A stretch of 36,983 nt of DNA from positions 1-36,983 of IMG/VR virus record IMGVR_UViG_3300037193_001772. One strand, given 5' to 3'. The stretch is from a virus. A program made the position numbers and the translations under genes. How positions within the stretch are numbered: position 1 is the first letter of the stretch; the number at the start of each line of letters is the position of its first letter. Below the pieces are notes generated by a model, which had not been told where the DNA came from, did not search any database, and saw nothing but the letters and a program-made list of their open reading frames with translations. This document shows, one piece after another, positions 29,748 to 36,397 of this stretch.

Positions 29748-29956
29748 TCAGGCGTCGTCTCTTTCTGCGCGTGAGTCGCCCTTTTGTTTGCCCCCTGGTC
29801 CGCAGGAGTCGATCTCACCGCGTGGCGCCGGGCGGGGGCAGAGGGTGAACGTCCACGGAAGATGCACCGTTGCGGTGCTGCAACTTGCGACGCCTGTTGC
29901 CACAGGGTGCACAACCGGACACCACCCGATCGGGTGATCGGCTCACTCGGGCCAGG
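29748..29956. promoter_or_regulatory. Non-coding stretch with palindromes
   Basis: No gene is evident. GCACCG-TTG-CGGTGC (29864-29878) is a perfect short hairpin. CACCCGATCGGGTG at 29923-29936 is an exact 14-base palindrome just beyond the end of the GntR gene, overlapped by CCGATC....GATCGG. These may be operators for a dimeric regulator or part of a terminator for the GntR gene. Confidence 0.45.
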
Positions 29957-30184
29957 TCAGGCCGTCGGCGGGGCGTCGGCCACGTAGACCCGCACGCCCG
30001 GCACGCCGACGACGTAGCCGCGGTGCTTCAGCTCGTCGATCGCCCGCCGCACAGGTGTGATCGACACGTCGAACTGCTCGCGTAGTTGCCTGGCCGTCGG
30101 TAGTGGGTCGCCCGGCCTGAGCTGGCCGGCCCTGATCTGGGCGACGATGGCGTCGACGATCTCCTGGGTCTTGCTCGTAGGCAT
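29957..30184 (-). CDS. GntR-family regulator
   Basis: A 75-residue winged-helix protein. EIVDAIVAQIRAGQLRPGDP, then LPTARQLREQFDVSITPVRR and AIDELKHRGYVVGVPG is a full GntR DNA-binding domain with no effector domain behind it. ATG at 30184 has GGAG seven bases upstream. GntR proteins of this kind (KorSA, TraR types) control transfer and replication in Streptomyces plasmids and integrative conjugative elements, which fits the transfer genes to its right. Confidence 0.85.
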   Translation of the reverse strand: MPTSKTQEIVDAIVAQIRAGQLRPGDPLPTARQLREQFDVSITPVRRAIDELKHRGYVVGVPGVRVYVADAPPTA

Positions 30185-30488
30185 GGTGATCTCCCCGGTC
30201 CGCACGGACATGAGATCACGCTCCCTACGGCACCTACAAGCCTGACGGTGCCTGATCATGTACTAGGTGTTGCCTGATGCATCATGATGCACTAGCGTCC
30301 CGCCGTAGCGCCACCGACCCCCCGGTCCGCAAACCTCGTGGGCTGGTGGCGTGCCGGGCCTGGCGACGGTTTCCCCAGCGGTGACCCCGAGTCGGGCCCG
30401 GTCCACTCAGCCCCGGGCGCGGACGTTTCCCCGGTTCCCCGCCGCTACCGCCCGCGCCCGGGCAGCCGAGTCCCACGGAAGGACTCCG
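30185..30488. promoter_or_regulatory. Control region between GntR gene and rightward small-gene operon
   Basis: TGCATCATGATGCA (30278-30291) is an exact 14-base palindrome. TGCCTGAT occurs at 30249 and 30271 and ACTAG at 30262 and 30291, making two similar half-sites 22 bases apart; a further GCCTGA is at 30240. This is a good candidate operator for the GntR protein. The rest (30300-30488) has no gene; related words GACGGTTTCCCC (30365) and GACGTTTCCCC (30421) recur. GGAAGGA precedes the next start. Confidence 0.62.
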
Positions 30489-30695
30489 ATGCTCGACATG
30501 CACGCCAAGGGCCAGATCGCCCAGGCCCGCGCAGACCACGTCCGCCGCCGGATCAAAATCCGCGGCCGCTGGCTACGCCGCGCCGTGTGCGCCCTCGACG
30601 GCCAACACTGGCCCTGCCGCGCCATCACCATCGCCGCCGACATCGAAGCCGGCCGCCGCGACATCACCGGCCGCCCCATCCGAGGGCCGCTATGA
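30489..30695 (+). CDS. Small basic protein, first in a rightward operon
   Basis: A 68-residue protein (MLDMHAKGQIAQARADHVRR, then LRRAVCALDGQHWPCRAITI). GGAAGGA six bases before the ATG. Short proteins with the RRAVCALDGQ.WPC pattern are common in transfer modules of actinomycete elements. It might bind DNA or be a mobile-element small protein; role unknown. Confidence 0.65.
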   Translation: MLDMHAKGQIAQARADHVRRRIKIRGRWLRRAVCALDGQHWPCRAITIAADIEAGRRDITGRPIRGPL

Positions 30696-30877
30696 GCGTG
30701 CACGCCTGGACCGTCGCCTCGCTCATCATCGCGATCTCGGTGTGCACGATCGGCGCACTGTGCCTGGCAGTCGGCGCGGCACTCAAGCCGTGCGACCACA
30801 CCCTGAAACCCGAGGTCCACGCCGGCACCGGCCGGATCTTCTACTCCTGCCGCTGCGCAAAGAGGTTCACGCTATGA
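30692..30877 (+). CDS. Small membrane protein
   Basis: A 61-residue protein with one membrane helix (ASLIIAISVCTIGALCLAVG) and a C-terminal CDHT....FYSCRCAK part that could bind a metal. Four-base overlap with its neighbours. Function unknown. Confidence 0.6.
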   Translation: MSVHAWTVASLIIAISVCTIGALCLAVGAALKPCDHTLKPEVHAGTGRIFYSCRCAKRFTL

Positions 30878-30963
30878 GCGGCGTCCGCTACATCCTCGGC
30901 TGGATCTTCGTCGGGATCCTGATCACCGTCGTGGTCGTCTCAATGCTCGGAGCGTCGGTGTGA
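30874..30963 (+). CDS. Very small membrane peptide
   Basis: A 29-residue peptide, nearly all membrane helix (ILGWIFVGILITVVVVSML). ATGA overlap before and GTGA overlap after. Its existence is supported by the overlaps only. Too short for family assignment. Confidence 0.5.
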   Translation: MSGVRYILGWIFVGILITVVVVSMLGASV

Positions 30964-31193
30964 CCGGCCCCATCGACGAGTCCCTCCCGCCCAGCCTGAC
31001 CCCCGAAGACCTGCTGGCCAAGATGCGGGAGACCGTCGACGAGTCCGCCCGGCGGCTGACGGAGAAGTACGGGACGATCCCCTCAGCAGGCCCAGAGGCG
31101 TGGGCGCACGTCGAGCTGATTGCCGACCTCGCCATCGCCGAGCGGGCACAGCAGGCGGTGGAGCGGCACATCCGCCGGCGCGAGCAGACCTAG
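30960..31193 (+). CDS. Hypothetical helical protein
   Basis: A 77-residue protein with GTG start (DESLPPSLTPEDLLAKMRET, then ARRLTEKYGTIPSAGPEAWA and ADLAIAERAQQAVERHI). Helical and charged. Last gene before a strong bidirectional terminator. No family recognised. Confidence 0.6.
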   Translation: MTGPIDESLPPSLTPEDLLAKMRETVDESARRLTEKYGTIPSAGPEAWAHVELIADLAIAERAQQAVERHIRRREQT

Positions 31194-31242
31194 ATCCCCC
31201 CCGCCCGGACCCGTTCCGTGCCGGGGCGGCCGGGCGAAGAGT

Positions 31243-31282
31243 GGCGCCGCCACCCCTACTCCGTTGGAGGGGTGGCGGCGCC
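31243..31282. terminator. Strong bidirectional terminator
   Basis: GGCGCCGCCACCCCT (31243-31257) and AGGGGTGGCGGCGCC (31268-31282) are perfect complements over 15 bp around a ten-base loop. It lies between the converging stops of the small-gene operon and the ribbon-helix-helix gene, so it can serve both. Confidence 0.88.
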
Positions 31283-31287
31283 GCTGC

Positions 31288-31515
31288 TCACGTGTCGCTT
31301 GCTTCGCCGGGCGCGTCCTCTTCGATGAGTCGTTCGATCTGCTCGCGTAGCAGGGTCGACCGGTCGGTGCCGCGCTTCTCGGCCAGCTTGCCGAAGCGTT
31401 CCCAGGTGGCTTCATCGACGCGGATGGTCTGTCGCGCCGTGCCTCTCCCGCTCCGCCTGGTCATCCCCGTGAGGGTGTCATGACGCGCCGGAGTGGACCC
31501 GCTTGCCTGTGTCAT
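31288..31515 (-). CDS. Ribbon-helix-helix regulator
   Basis: A 75-residue protein; the C-terminal part, TARQTIRVDEATWERFGKLA, then EKRGTDRSTLLREQIERLIE, is a ribbon-helix-helix domain (strand, helix, turn, helix). RHH dimers bind direct or inverted repeats and often repress their own gene and transfer genes. An internal ATG at 31464 would give a 58-residue protein of normal RHH length and would put a third copy of the likely operator outside the coding region; neither start has a clear ribosome binding site. Divergent from the Spd/Tra operon. Confidence 0.8.
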   Translation of the reverse strand: MTQASGSTPARHDTLTGMTRRSGRGTARQTIRVDEATWERFGKLAEKRGTDRSTLLREQIERLIEEDAPGEASDT

Positions 31516-31547
31516 GACACAGAGGTTACCGTATGTGTCATGACACG
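31474..31547. promoter_or_regulatory. Three GTCATGAC palindromes between the RHH gene and the transfer operon
   Basis: TGTGTCATGACACA (31508-31521) is an exact palindrome. GTGTCATGACAC (31535-31546) is a second, and GTGTCATGACGC (31475-31486) a third, imperfect one. Centres are 34 and 26 bases apart. The start codons of both divergent genes (31515 and 31540) lie in the centres of the first two. The likely ligand is the RHH protein; binding would block translation start regions and promoters in both directions. Confidence 0.75.
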
Positions 31548-32280
31548 CCTAGCCGCCCCGCCCGCTGGCGAGCCGCGCCTGTCCGCGCTCGCCTCTTGGG
31601 CCGTGCTCACCGCGAGCTTCGGCCTGTCCGCCTCGACCTGGATCGCGCTGGCCGACCTCGCCGGGTTCACCGACGTGCTCGGCCCGTTCCGGTTGGCGTG
31701 GCTGATGCCGGTCGCTGTGGACGGCTACGTGGTGGTCGCGCTGGTGCTGTGGATGTCCCCGGTGCCGGCGGCCGTGGCGCAGTTCGCCCGTGCGAACACG
31801 TACGCCGCTGCGTCGATCGGCGTTGCCGCGCAGTCCGCATTCCACGCCTTCGAGATCCATGATCAAACCGGGACGTGGTGGCGGACCGCGCTCGCCGCTG
31901 TCGTCGGCGCGCTGCCGCCGGCCGGGGCCGCACTCAGTGTCCACATGCGTGCGCTGGTCCGTCGCGAATCGCGAATCGCGATTCCGGACGTGGGCGTGGA
32001 CGCGATCGCGGACACAGAACCCGCCTCGGTCCCGGCGCTGTCGCAGGTCAGCGAGCCCGCGCCGATGGACATGAATCCGGACGCAGGCGACCCCGTCGGC
32101 CCCGCGCGGGCGGCGGTCAGGCAGGCACCGAAGCGGCCGTTCGCGACCACCCAGCGGGCCGCCGCCGCGATGCAGGCCGACGGCATGACCGTCCCGGAGA
32201 TCGCGAACGCACTGGCGATCACCGAAGCCTCCGCCCGCCGCGCGCTGCGTCCGGTGCCGGCGACTGCTGAGGGGAGGTGA
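31540..32280 (+). CDS. DUF2637/Spd-like membrane protein
   Basis: A 246-residue protein with about four membrane helices in its first 150 residues (LASWAVLTASFGLSAST, LAWLMPVAVDGYVVVALVLW, YAAASIGVAAQSAFHAFEI, AVVGALPPAGAALSVHM). The DVLGPFRLAWLMPVAVDGYV segment is the hallmark of DUF2637 proteins, which are encoded in actinomycete plasmids and integrative conjugative elements near tra and spd genes. The C-terminus contains a helix-turn-helix-like segment (MTVPEIANALAITEASARRAL). It may help spread of the element within the mycelium. ATG in the operator. Confidence 0.78.
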   Translation: MTRLAAPPAGEPRLSALASWAVLTASFGLSASTWIALADLAGFTDVLGPFRLAWLMPVAVDGYVVVALVLWMSPVPAAVAQFARANTYAAASIGVAAQSAFHAFEIHDQTGTWWRTALAAVVGALPPAGAALSVHMRALVRRESRIAIPDVGVDAIADTEPASVPALSQVSEPAPMDMNPDAGDPVGPARAAVRQAPKRPFATTQRAAAAMQADGMTVPEIANALAITEASARRALRPVPATAEGR

Positions 32281-32285
32281 GGCAG

Positions 32286-32654
32286 ATGAACAGACGCCAG
32301 CTGGTGCCGGTCAAGCACCACCTACAGGTCCACGCCGGCGGCGACGCCCGCGCACAGGTCGAACGGTACGCGCAGCAGCACGGCGAGCTCGCCGACGTCA
32401 GCCCCGACCCGGGCCGGCCGTACCGCAACGGCGACCCGACCGTGCACGTCGTCGCCACCATCTACGAGCCGACACCGGCGCCCGCGCCGCGTCCCGTGCC
32501 GTGGGTGCCGATCCTGTGGGCGGCCACCGGCCTCGTCCTCGCCCTGGTGCTGCTGGTGGCGGCGATCGTGGACGTGTATCTGCTGGTCGGGGCGCTGACC
32601 TTGACCGGGCTGCTGTTTCTCGCGCACCAGTCGGACAAGGCGGGCGGGCGGTGA
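32286..32654 (+). CDS. Spd-like two-helix membrane protein
   Basis: A 122-residue protein: a soluble start (LVPVKHHLQVHAGGDARAQV, then EVERYAQQHG-like helix) followed by two membrane helices (PILWAATGLVLALVLLVAAI, VYLLVGALTLTGLLFL). ATG at 32286 is preferred to GTG at 32277 because GGGGAGG is eight bases from the ATG. Its stop overlaps the start of the translocase gene. Position and topology match SpdB-type proteins, but sequence similarity is not certain. Confidence 0.65.
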   Translation: MNRRQLVPVKHHLQVHAGGDARAQVERYAQQHGELADVSPDPGRPYRNGDPTVHVVATIYEPTPAPAPRPVPWVPILWAATGLVLALVLLVAAIVDVYLLVGALTLTGLLFLAHQSDKAGGR

Positions 32655-34741
32655 CCGTCGACCTCGGTCCGCTCGACCCGGACCGGCCGAAGCGCGACAC
32701 CTCCGATACGTCGTTCGAGGTTCACCTCGATGACGAGCCGCCCCGGCGTGAGCCGCTGTACGTCGACGTCGTCTCCCGCGACGACGAGCTGCTGCCCATC
32801 TGGCCCGCCGCGTGGCGTGGCCTGGCCAACGTGCGGGCGAGCGCGCACAGGATCGGCCGCCGCTGGTGGCACATCGCCCGCTGGCACAGCGTCCGCGCGC
32901 CGCTGCACGCACTCCTGCTCGCCTGGTTTGCGCTCGTCGGCACGCTGAGGCTGGCCGGTCGGCTGTTCCGCTGGTGGTGGCACCCCGAGCTGTCCGCGAC
33001 GATGCAGACCGCGGTGTCCGCCGGCGAGGTCGGCTTGGCGCTGGCCGCCGACAGCAAGCTCCGCTCGGCCCGGCTGTGGCGCGGCCTTGTCCTGCTCGCA
33101 GGCTTGGTCTCCGCGGCCGCCGTGGTGCCGCTGGCGCTGTACGTGCCGCCGACCGTCGTGCAGTTGGCCGCCGCCGCGGTGCTGGTCGTGCTGCTCGCCC
33201 GCGCCGGCCGGCCCGGACGACGGGTCATCGGCACGGCCGTGGTGGCGCACCGGCACCGCAAGCTCAACTCCGACATCGTGCTGCGCGCCTACTACGCGGC
33301 CGGGCTCGGCCATCCCGACAGGTCCGACCAGCAGGTCATGTTCGGGTCGACGCTGGCGCGTGAGGGCGACGGGTCCCGGGTGCTGATCGATCTGCCGTAC
33401 GGGAAGACGTTCGCCGACGCGGTCAAGGCCAAGGCGCAGATCGCGTCCGGGCTGGACGTGTCCGAGTTTCAGGTCTATCTGACCCGGGACCGGTCCTCGA
33501 CGCGTCGTCACCTGCTGTTCGTCACCGACATCGACCCGCTCGCCGTGCCGGCCGGGCGCACCCCGATGCTCGACCTGAAGGTCCGCGACATCTGGCGGCC
33601 GTGCTTCATGGGCCTCGACGAGCGGTCCCGCCGGGTCGAGCTGCTGCTGTTGTGGGTGTCGGTGCTCGTCGGGGCGCAGCCGCGCAAGGGCAAGACGTAC
33701 ACGGCGCGGCTCCTCGCGCTGTACGCCGCCCTGGATCCGTACGTGCGGATCACCGTGGCGGACGGGAAGAACTCGCCGGACTGGGTGAAGTTCGCCCTTG
33801 TCGCGCACCGCATGATCTTCGGGACGGTCGCGAACTCCCGCGACACCGACCCGGTCCGGCACTTCCTCGACGCCCTGTACGAGATCAAGGAGCACATCGA
33901 GCGGGTCAACGACTTCCTGTCCGGACTGCCCGCGTCGGAGTGCCCGGAGGGCAAGCTCACCCACGACTTGACCAGGAAGTATCCCAAGATCTGTTTCGTG
34001 TGGCTGCTCGTCGTCGAGGAGTTTCAGCTCTTCTTCGAGACGGACGACCAGGACACGAACAAGGAGATCGCCGGCCTGCTGTCGTTCATCAAGGCGGTCG
34101 GACCCTCGGCCGGCGTCATCATCCTGTCCAGCTCGCAGAAGCCGTCCGGAGTCGGCGCCGGCGATGTGCAGCGCCTGTTCAACCGGTACCGGGACAACCA
34201 TGACGTGCGGTTTGCGCTGAAGTGCGGCAACCGCATCGTGTCCGAGGCGGTCCTCGGCGGCGATGCGTACGCCGAGGGCTATGACGCGTCGTCGCTGCCG
34301 GTCGGCCCCGAGTACCGCGGGATCGGCTACCTGTACGGGGCGACCGATGACACGCCGCTGGTGCGCTGCCACCTGGCCGACGCGACGGATGCCGAGCGGA
34401 TCCTCGTCGCCGCCCGCGGGCACCGGGAGCGGGCCGGCACGCTGTCCGGCGCGGCCGCGGGCGAGGACATGTCCCGGCTGGTCCGTGACGTCCTGGCCGA
34501 CGCGCTCGCCGTCTACCTGGCCGGTGAGAAGTGGCTGTCGTGGCAGCAGCTGGCCGAGCGGCTCGCCGAGCAGATGCCGGAGGCCTACGCCGACCTCACC
34601 AAGGAGGCCATCTCGGCGCAGGTCCGCGGCCTGGGCGCGAAGGAGAAGAAGGGACGCGACGGCGCCTCGTCCCTGTGGGGCGTTCCGCGCGCGGAGGTCG
34701 AGGCGGCGGCGAAACGGCGGGGAATCGGGGGTGCGGCGTGA
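32651..34741 (+). CDS. TraB/FtsK-type conjugative DNA translocase
   Basis: A 696-residue protein. Membrane helices near residues 86-105 and 143-187 are followed by the motor: Walker A GAQPRKGKT at 341-349 (the GAxPRxGKT form typical of Tra proteins of actinomycetes) and Walker B FVWLLVVEEFQ around 449-459, then LLSFIKAVGPSAGVIILSSS and QKPSG sensor parts. The C-terminal 130 residues include a winged-helix-like end (WLSWQQLAERLAEQMPEAYA, then KEAISAQVRGLG), which in FtsK and TraB binds specific short DNA repeats. Proteins of this type alone move double-stranded plasmid DNA between mycelia. GTG start overlaps the previous stop. Confidence 0.9.
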   Translation: MTVDLGPLDPDRPKRDTSDTSFEVHLDDEPPRREPLYVDVVSRDDELLPIWPAAWRGLANVRASAHRIGRRWWHIARWHSVRAPLHALLLAWFALVGTLRLAGRLFRWWWHPELSATMQTAVSAGEVGLALAADSKLRSARLWRGLVLLAGLVSAAAVVPLALYVPPTVVQLAAAAVLVVLLARAGRPGRRVIGTAVVAHRHRKLNSDIVLRAYYAAGLGHPDRSDQQVMFGSTLAREGDGSRVLIDLPYGKTFADAVKAKAQIASGLDVSEFQVYLTRDRSSTRRHLLFVTDIDPLAVPAGRTPMLDLKVRDIWRPCFMGLDERSRRVELLLLWVSVLVGAQPRKGKTYTARLLALYAALDPYVRITVADGKNSPDWVKFALVAHRMIFGTVANSRDTDPVRHFLDALYEIKEHIERVNDFLSGLPASECPEGKLTHDLTRKYPKICFVWLLVVEEFQLFFETDDQDTNKEIAGLLSFIKAVGPSAGVIILSSSQKPSGVGAGDVQRLFNRYRDNHDVRFALKCGNRIVSEAVLGGDAYAEGYDASSLPVGPEYRGIGYLYGATDDTPLVRCHLADATDAERILVAARGHRERAGTLSGAAAGEDMSRLVRDVLADALAVYLAGEKWLSWQQLAERLAEQMPEAYADLTKEAISAQVRGLGAKEKKGRDGASSLWGVPRAEVEAAAKRRGIGGAA

Positions 34742-34857
34742 GCCGCGGAACGCGGAACAACATGCCGTTTGTGCAGGTCAAGCGTGTTCCGGAGCGTGTT
34801 CCGCGGGCGGAACGTGTTCCGGGGTCCGCGGAACGGATCAAGGTGGTGGGGCAGTGA
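34738..34857 (+). CDS. Short peptide gene over the repeat cluster
   Basis: A 39-residue reading frame (VQVKRVPERVPRAERVPGSA) with GTG start overlapping the translocase stop and TGA overlapping the next ATG. The peptide is repetitive (RVPE, RVPR, RVPG) because the DNA is. It may be a real coupling peptide or merely the reading of a cis-acting DNA element. I would not assign a function. Confidence 0.4.
   Translation: MSRGTRNNMPFVQVKRVPERVPRAERVPGSAERIKVVGQ
34746..34834. repeat. Cluster of GTTCCG/CGGAAC repeats, candidate clt
   Basis: CGGAAC is at 34746, 34753, 34808 and 34829; GTTCCG is at 34786, 34798 and 34816, seven copies in 89 bases, plus one at 34682. GCGTGTTCCG is directly repeated at 34782 and 34794 and nearly again at 34812 (ACGTGTTCCG). 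TraB-type proteins recognise short repeats in a cis-acting locus of transfer (clt) near tra; this cluster, immediately after the translocase gene, fits. Binding is not shown. Confidence 0.6.
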
Positions 34858-35114
34858 TGAGGCTCGTTCTCCTCGCGGTGGTGGCGGTGGCGGTCTACGC
34901 CGGGTTGTGTGCGTGGCGGCCGTTGGCCCGGTGCCGTTCCTGCCGCGGGACGCTCGTCCGGACCCGGCGCGGGCCGCGGCTGATCCTCTGGTGGCTGGAC
35001 CGGCTTCGCGGGCCGAAGCTGTGCCGCCGCTGCGGGGCGACCGGCCGGCGGATCCGGTACGGCCGGCGGGCGTACGACCATCTGCGCCGGTTGCAGAGGG
35101 CGGGGTCGCGATGA
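34857..35114 (+). CDS. Membrane-anchored zinc-ribbon protein
   Basis: An 85-residue protein with an N-terminal membrane helix (RLVLLAVVAVAVYAGLCAW) and two CxxC pairs (RCRSCRG, LCRRCGA) separated by about 30 residues, forming a likely zinc ribbon. Starts ATGATG-like with a shared base. Probably membrane-bound and part of the transfer module; specific role unknown. Confidence 0.68.
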   Translation: MRLVLLAVVAVAVYAGLCAWRPLARCRSCRGTLVRTRRGPRLILWWLDRLRGPKLCRRCGATGRRIRYGRRAYDHLRRLQRAGSR

Positions 35115-35335
35115 GGGAGCTGCTGCTTGCGGCCGCCGGTGTCGGTGCGCTGGCCGCGTGGACGCTGGCCGCGGCGTGGGTGCATCACGGCTACGCCTGG
35201 CGGAACTACCGGGCCACGGTCGCCGCAGTGACGCCGGCGCGGAGGGTGTGGCTGTCGCGGCTCGGGAAGCTGATCGCCATGGTGGTCGTGTTCGGCGCGC
35301 TGCTGTGGCTGCTCGGGACGGGGCCGCAGCGGTGA
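35111..35335 (+). CDS. Small two-helix membrane protein
   Basis: A 74-residue protein with two membrane helices (LLLAAAGVGALAAWTLAAAW and LIAMVVVFGALLWLLG) and an Arg-rich loop. Four-base overlaps at both ends. Could be a Spd-type protein; the sequence is too short to be sure. Confidence 0.62.
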   Translation: MRELLLAAAGVGALAAWTLAAAWVHHGYAWRNYRATVAAVTPARRVWLSRLGKLIAMVVVFGALLWLLGTGPQR

Positions 35336-35715
35336 GCACGATCGAGCGGCATTGGACCGGTTACGAGATCACGGTGCGGCGCGCGGTCGAGGTCGCCCGG
35401 CACCGTGGCCAGCTGGTGGATGTGCAGTGGCTTCCGGCGTCGCCCGGGCGGGCGTCGGCGGTGGTGCGGCTGCGCCCCCACGTGCTCCCTGCGGCGCCTC
35501 GTACGCGGCGGTCAAGTTGGTGGTGGGCGGCAGGGCTCGGCGCCGCGGGCACGGTCGCGCTGGGCGGTTGGGGGCTGTGGATCGCGGTGTCGTGGCTGGT
35601 CGCGCACGCCGCACATATCGCGGGCGGGGCGGCGATCCTGGCGCTGTTGTGGATCGGGTTGGGTCAGCTGGGTGCGTGTCCTGGGGTGCACTGTCCCGGA
35701 TGCCGGCATCGCTGA
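35332..35715 (+). CDS. Membrane protein, last gene of the transfer operon
   Basis: A 127-residue protein: soluble N-terminal 60 residues (ERHWTGYEITVRRAVEVARH) and then three hydrophobic stretches (WWAAGLGAAGTVALGGWGLW, IAVSWLVAHAAHIAGGAAI, ILALLWIGLGQLG), ending CPGVHCPGC. GTG start overlaps the previous stop. Transfer-associated role by context only. Confidence 0.62.
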   Translation: MSTIERHWTGYEITVRRAVEVARHRGQLVDVQWLPASPGRASAVVRLRPHVLPAAPRTRRSSWWWAAGLGAAGTVALGGWGLWIAVSWLVAHAAHIAGGAAILALLWIGLGQLGACPGVHCPGCRHR

Positions 35716-35726
35716 GTACGAAGAAG

Positions 35727-35771
35727 GCGGCCCGGCCACCCACCCCGCGAGGGGCAGGCGGCCCGGGCCGC
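35727..35771. terminator. Hairpin between converging transfer and late operons
   Basis: GCGGCCCGG (35728-35736) pairs with CCGGGCCGC (35763-35771), and GCGGCCCGGGCCGC (35758-35771) is itself an exact palindrome. GGCGGCCCGG is also directly repeated at 35727 and 35757. The location, between the stops of two converging operons, fits a bidirectional terminator. Confidence 0.75.
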
Positions 35772-35786
35772 TGAAGTTCTGAAGTC

Positions 35787-36140
35787 CTACTGCCGCAGCC
35801 GCGGCGGACCGACGGGCGAGGCCTGCGCCGGCGACACCTGCCCCCGTGTGATCAGCGCGAACACCGCCAACACCGTCCCCGACACCGCCGCCACCGTGGC
35901 GTCCGGCACGTCCAGGCCGTACTCGACGAGCAGCGCCGCGAGCGCCGCGACCACTCCGGTGAACAGCGACGGCGCCGCCGGCCGGGTCGCCCACGCCATC
36001 ACACACGCGGTGACGAACGCGGCGATCGCCGCGGCAGCGCCGGCGTCGACGTGCGGCACGTTCAGCGCCGCCACGGTGGTGAGCAGCGCGCCGACCACCG
36101 CCAGCACGAGAGCCGGCTCCCGGCCCCACAGAAGCTTCAC
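35787..36140 (-). CDS. Holin-like membrane protein
   Basis: A 117-residue protein with four membrane segments (PALVLAVVGALLTTVAALNV, AGAAAAIAAFVTACVMAWAT, LFTGVVAALAALLVEYGL, VAAVSGTVLAVFALI) and a short soluble tail. GTG at 36140 with GGGGAG seven bases upstream. Size, topology and position at the end of the late operon support a holin that releases lysin through the membrane. Four-helix phage membrane proteins have other roles too, so this is an inference. Confidence 0.7.
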   Translation of the reverse strand: MKLLWGREPALVLAVVGALLTTVAALNVPHVDAGAAAAIAAFVTACVMAWATRPAAPSLFTGVVAALAALLVEYGLDVPDATVAAVSGTVLAVFALITRGQVSPAQASPVGPPRLRQ

Positions 36141-36154
36141 GATCAGTCTCCCCT

Positions 36155-36397
36155 CTACTTGGCCAGCAGCGGCACCACGGCCACCGCCAACGCACCCAGG
36201 GACAGCAGCGCGGCCAGTGACGGCAACGGCCACCGCGACCGCTCCAACGCCCGTAGCCGCGCCTCGTGGTCGATCAGGTCATTTCTCGCCTCGCTGTGGT
36301 CCTTCATCACGCCTTCCACCGCGCCGGTCAGCCGCACCACCGCGTCGTAGATCTCCCGGGCGGTGATCACCACCGGGCCGAGCGGATCCGGGCTCAC
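36155..36397 (-). CDS. Tail-anchored coiled-coil protein, XhlA-like
   Basis: An 80-residue protein: helical acidic/basic coil (VVRLTGAVEGVMKDHSEARN, then LIDHEARLRALERSRW) followed by a C-terminal membrane helix (SLAALLSLGALAVAVVPLL). This is the layout of XhlA-type accessory lysis proteins and of many actinophage holin partners. GTG start overlaps the stop of the preceding gene by four bases. It precedes the holin-like gene. Confidence 0.68.
   Translation of the reverse strand: MSPDPLGPVVITAREIYDAVVRLTGAVEGVMKDHSEARNDLIDHEARLRALERSRWPLPSLAALLSLGALAVAVVPLLAK

Noticed and set aside
32685-32700. GACCCGGA word near the start of the translocase gene as a TraB recognition repeat
   Set aside because: It is a single copy here and occurs by chance in such GC-rich DNA; no tandem array of this word was seen.
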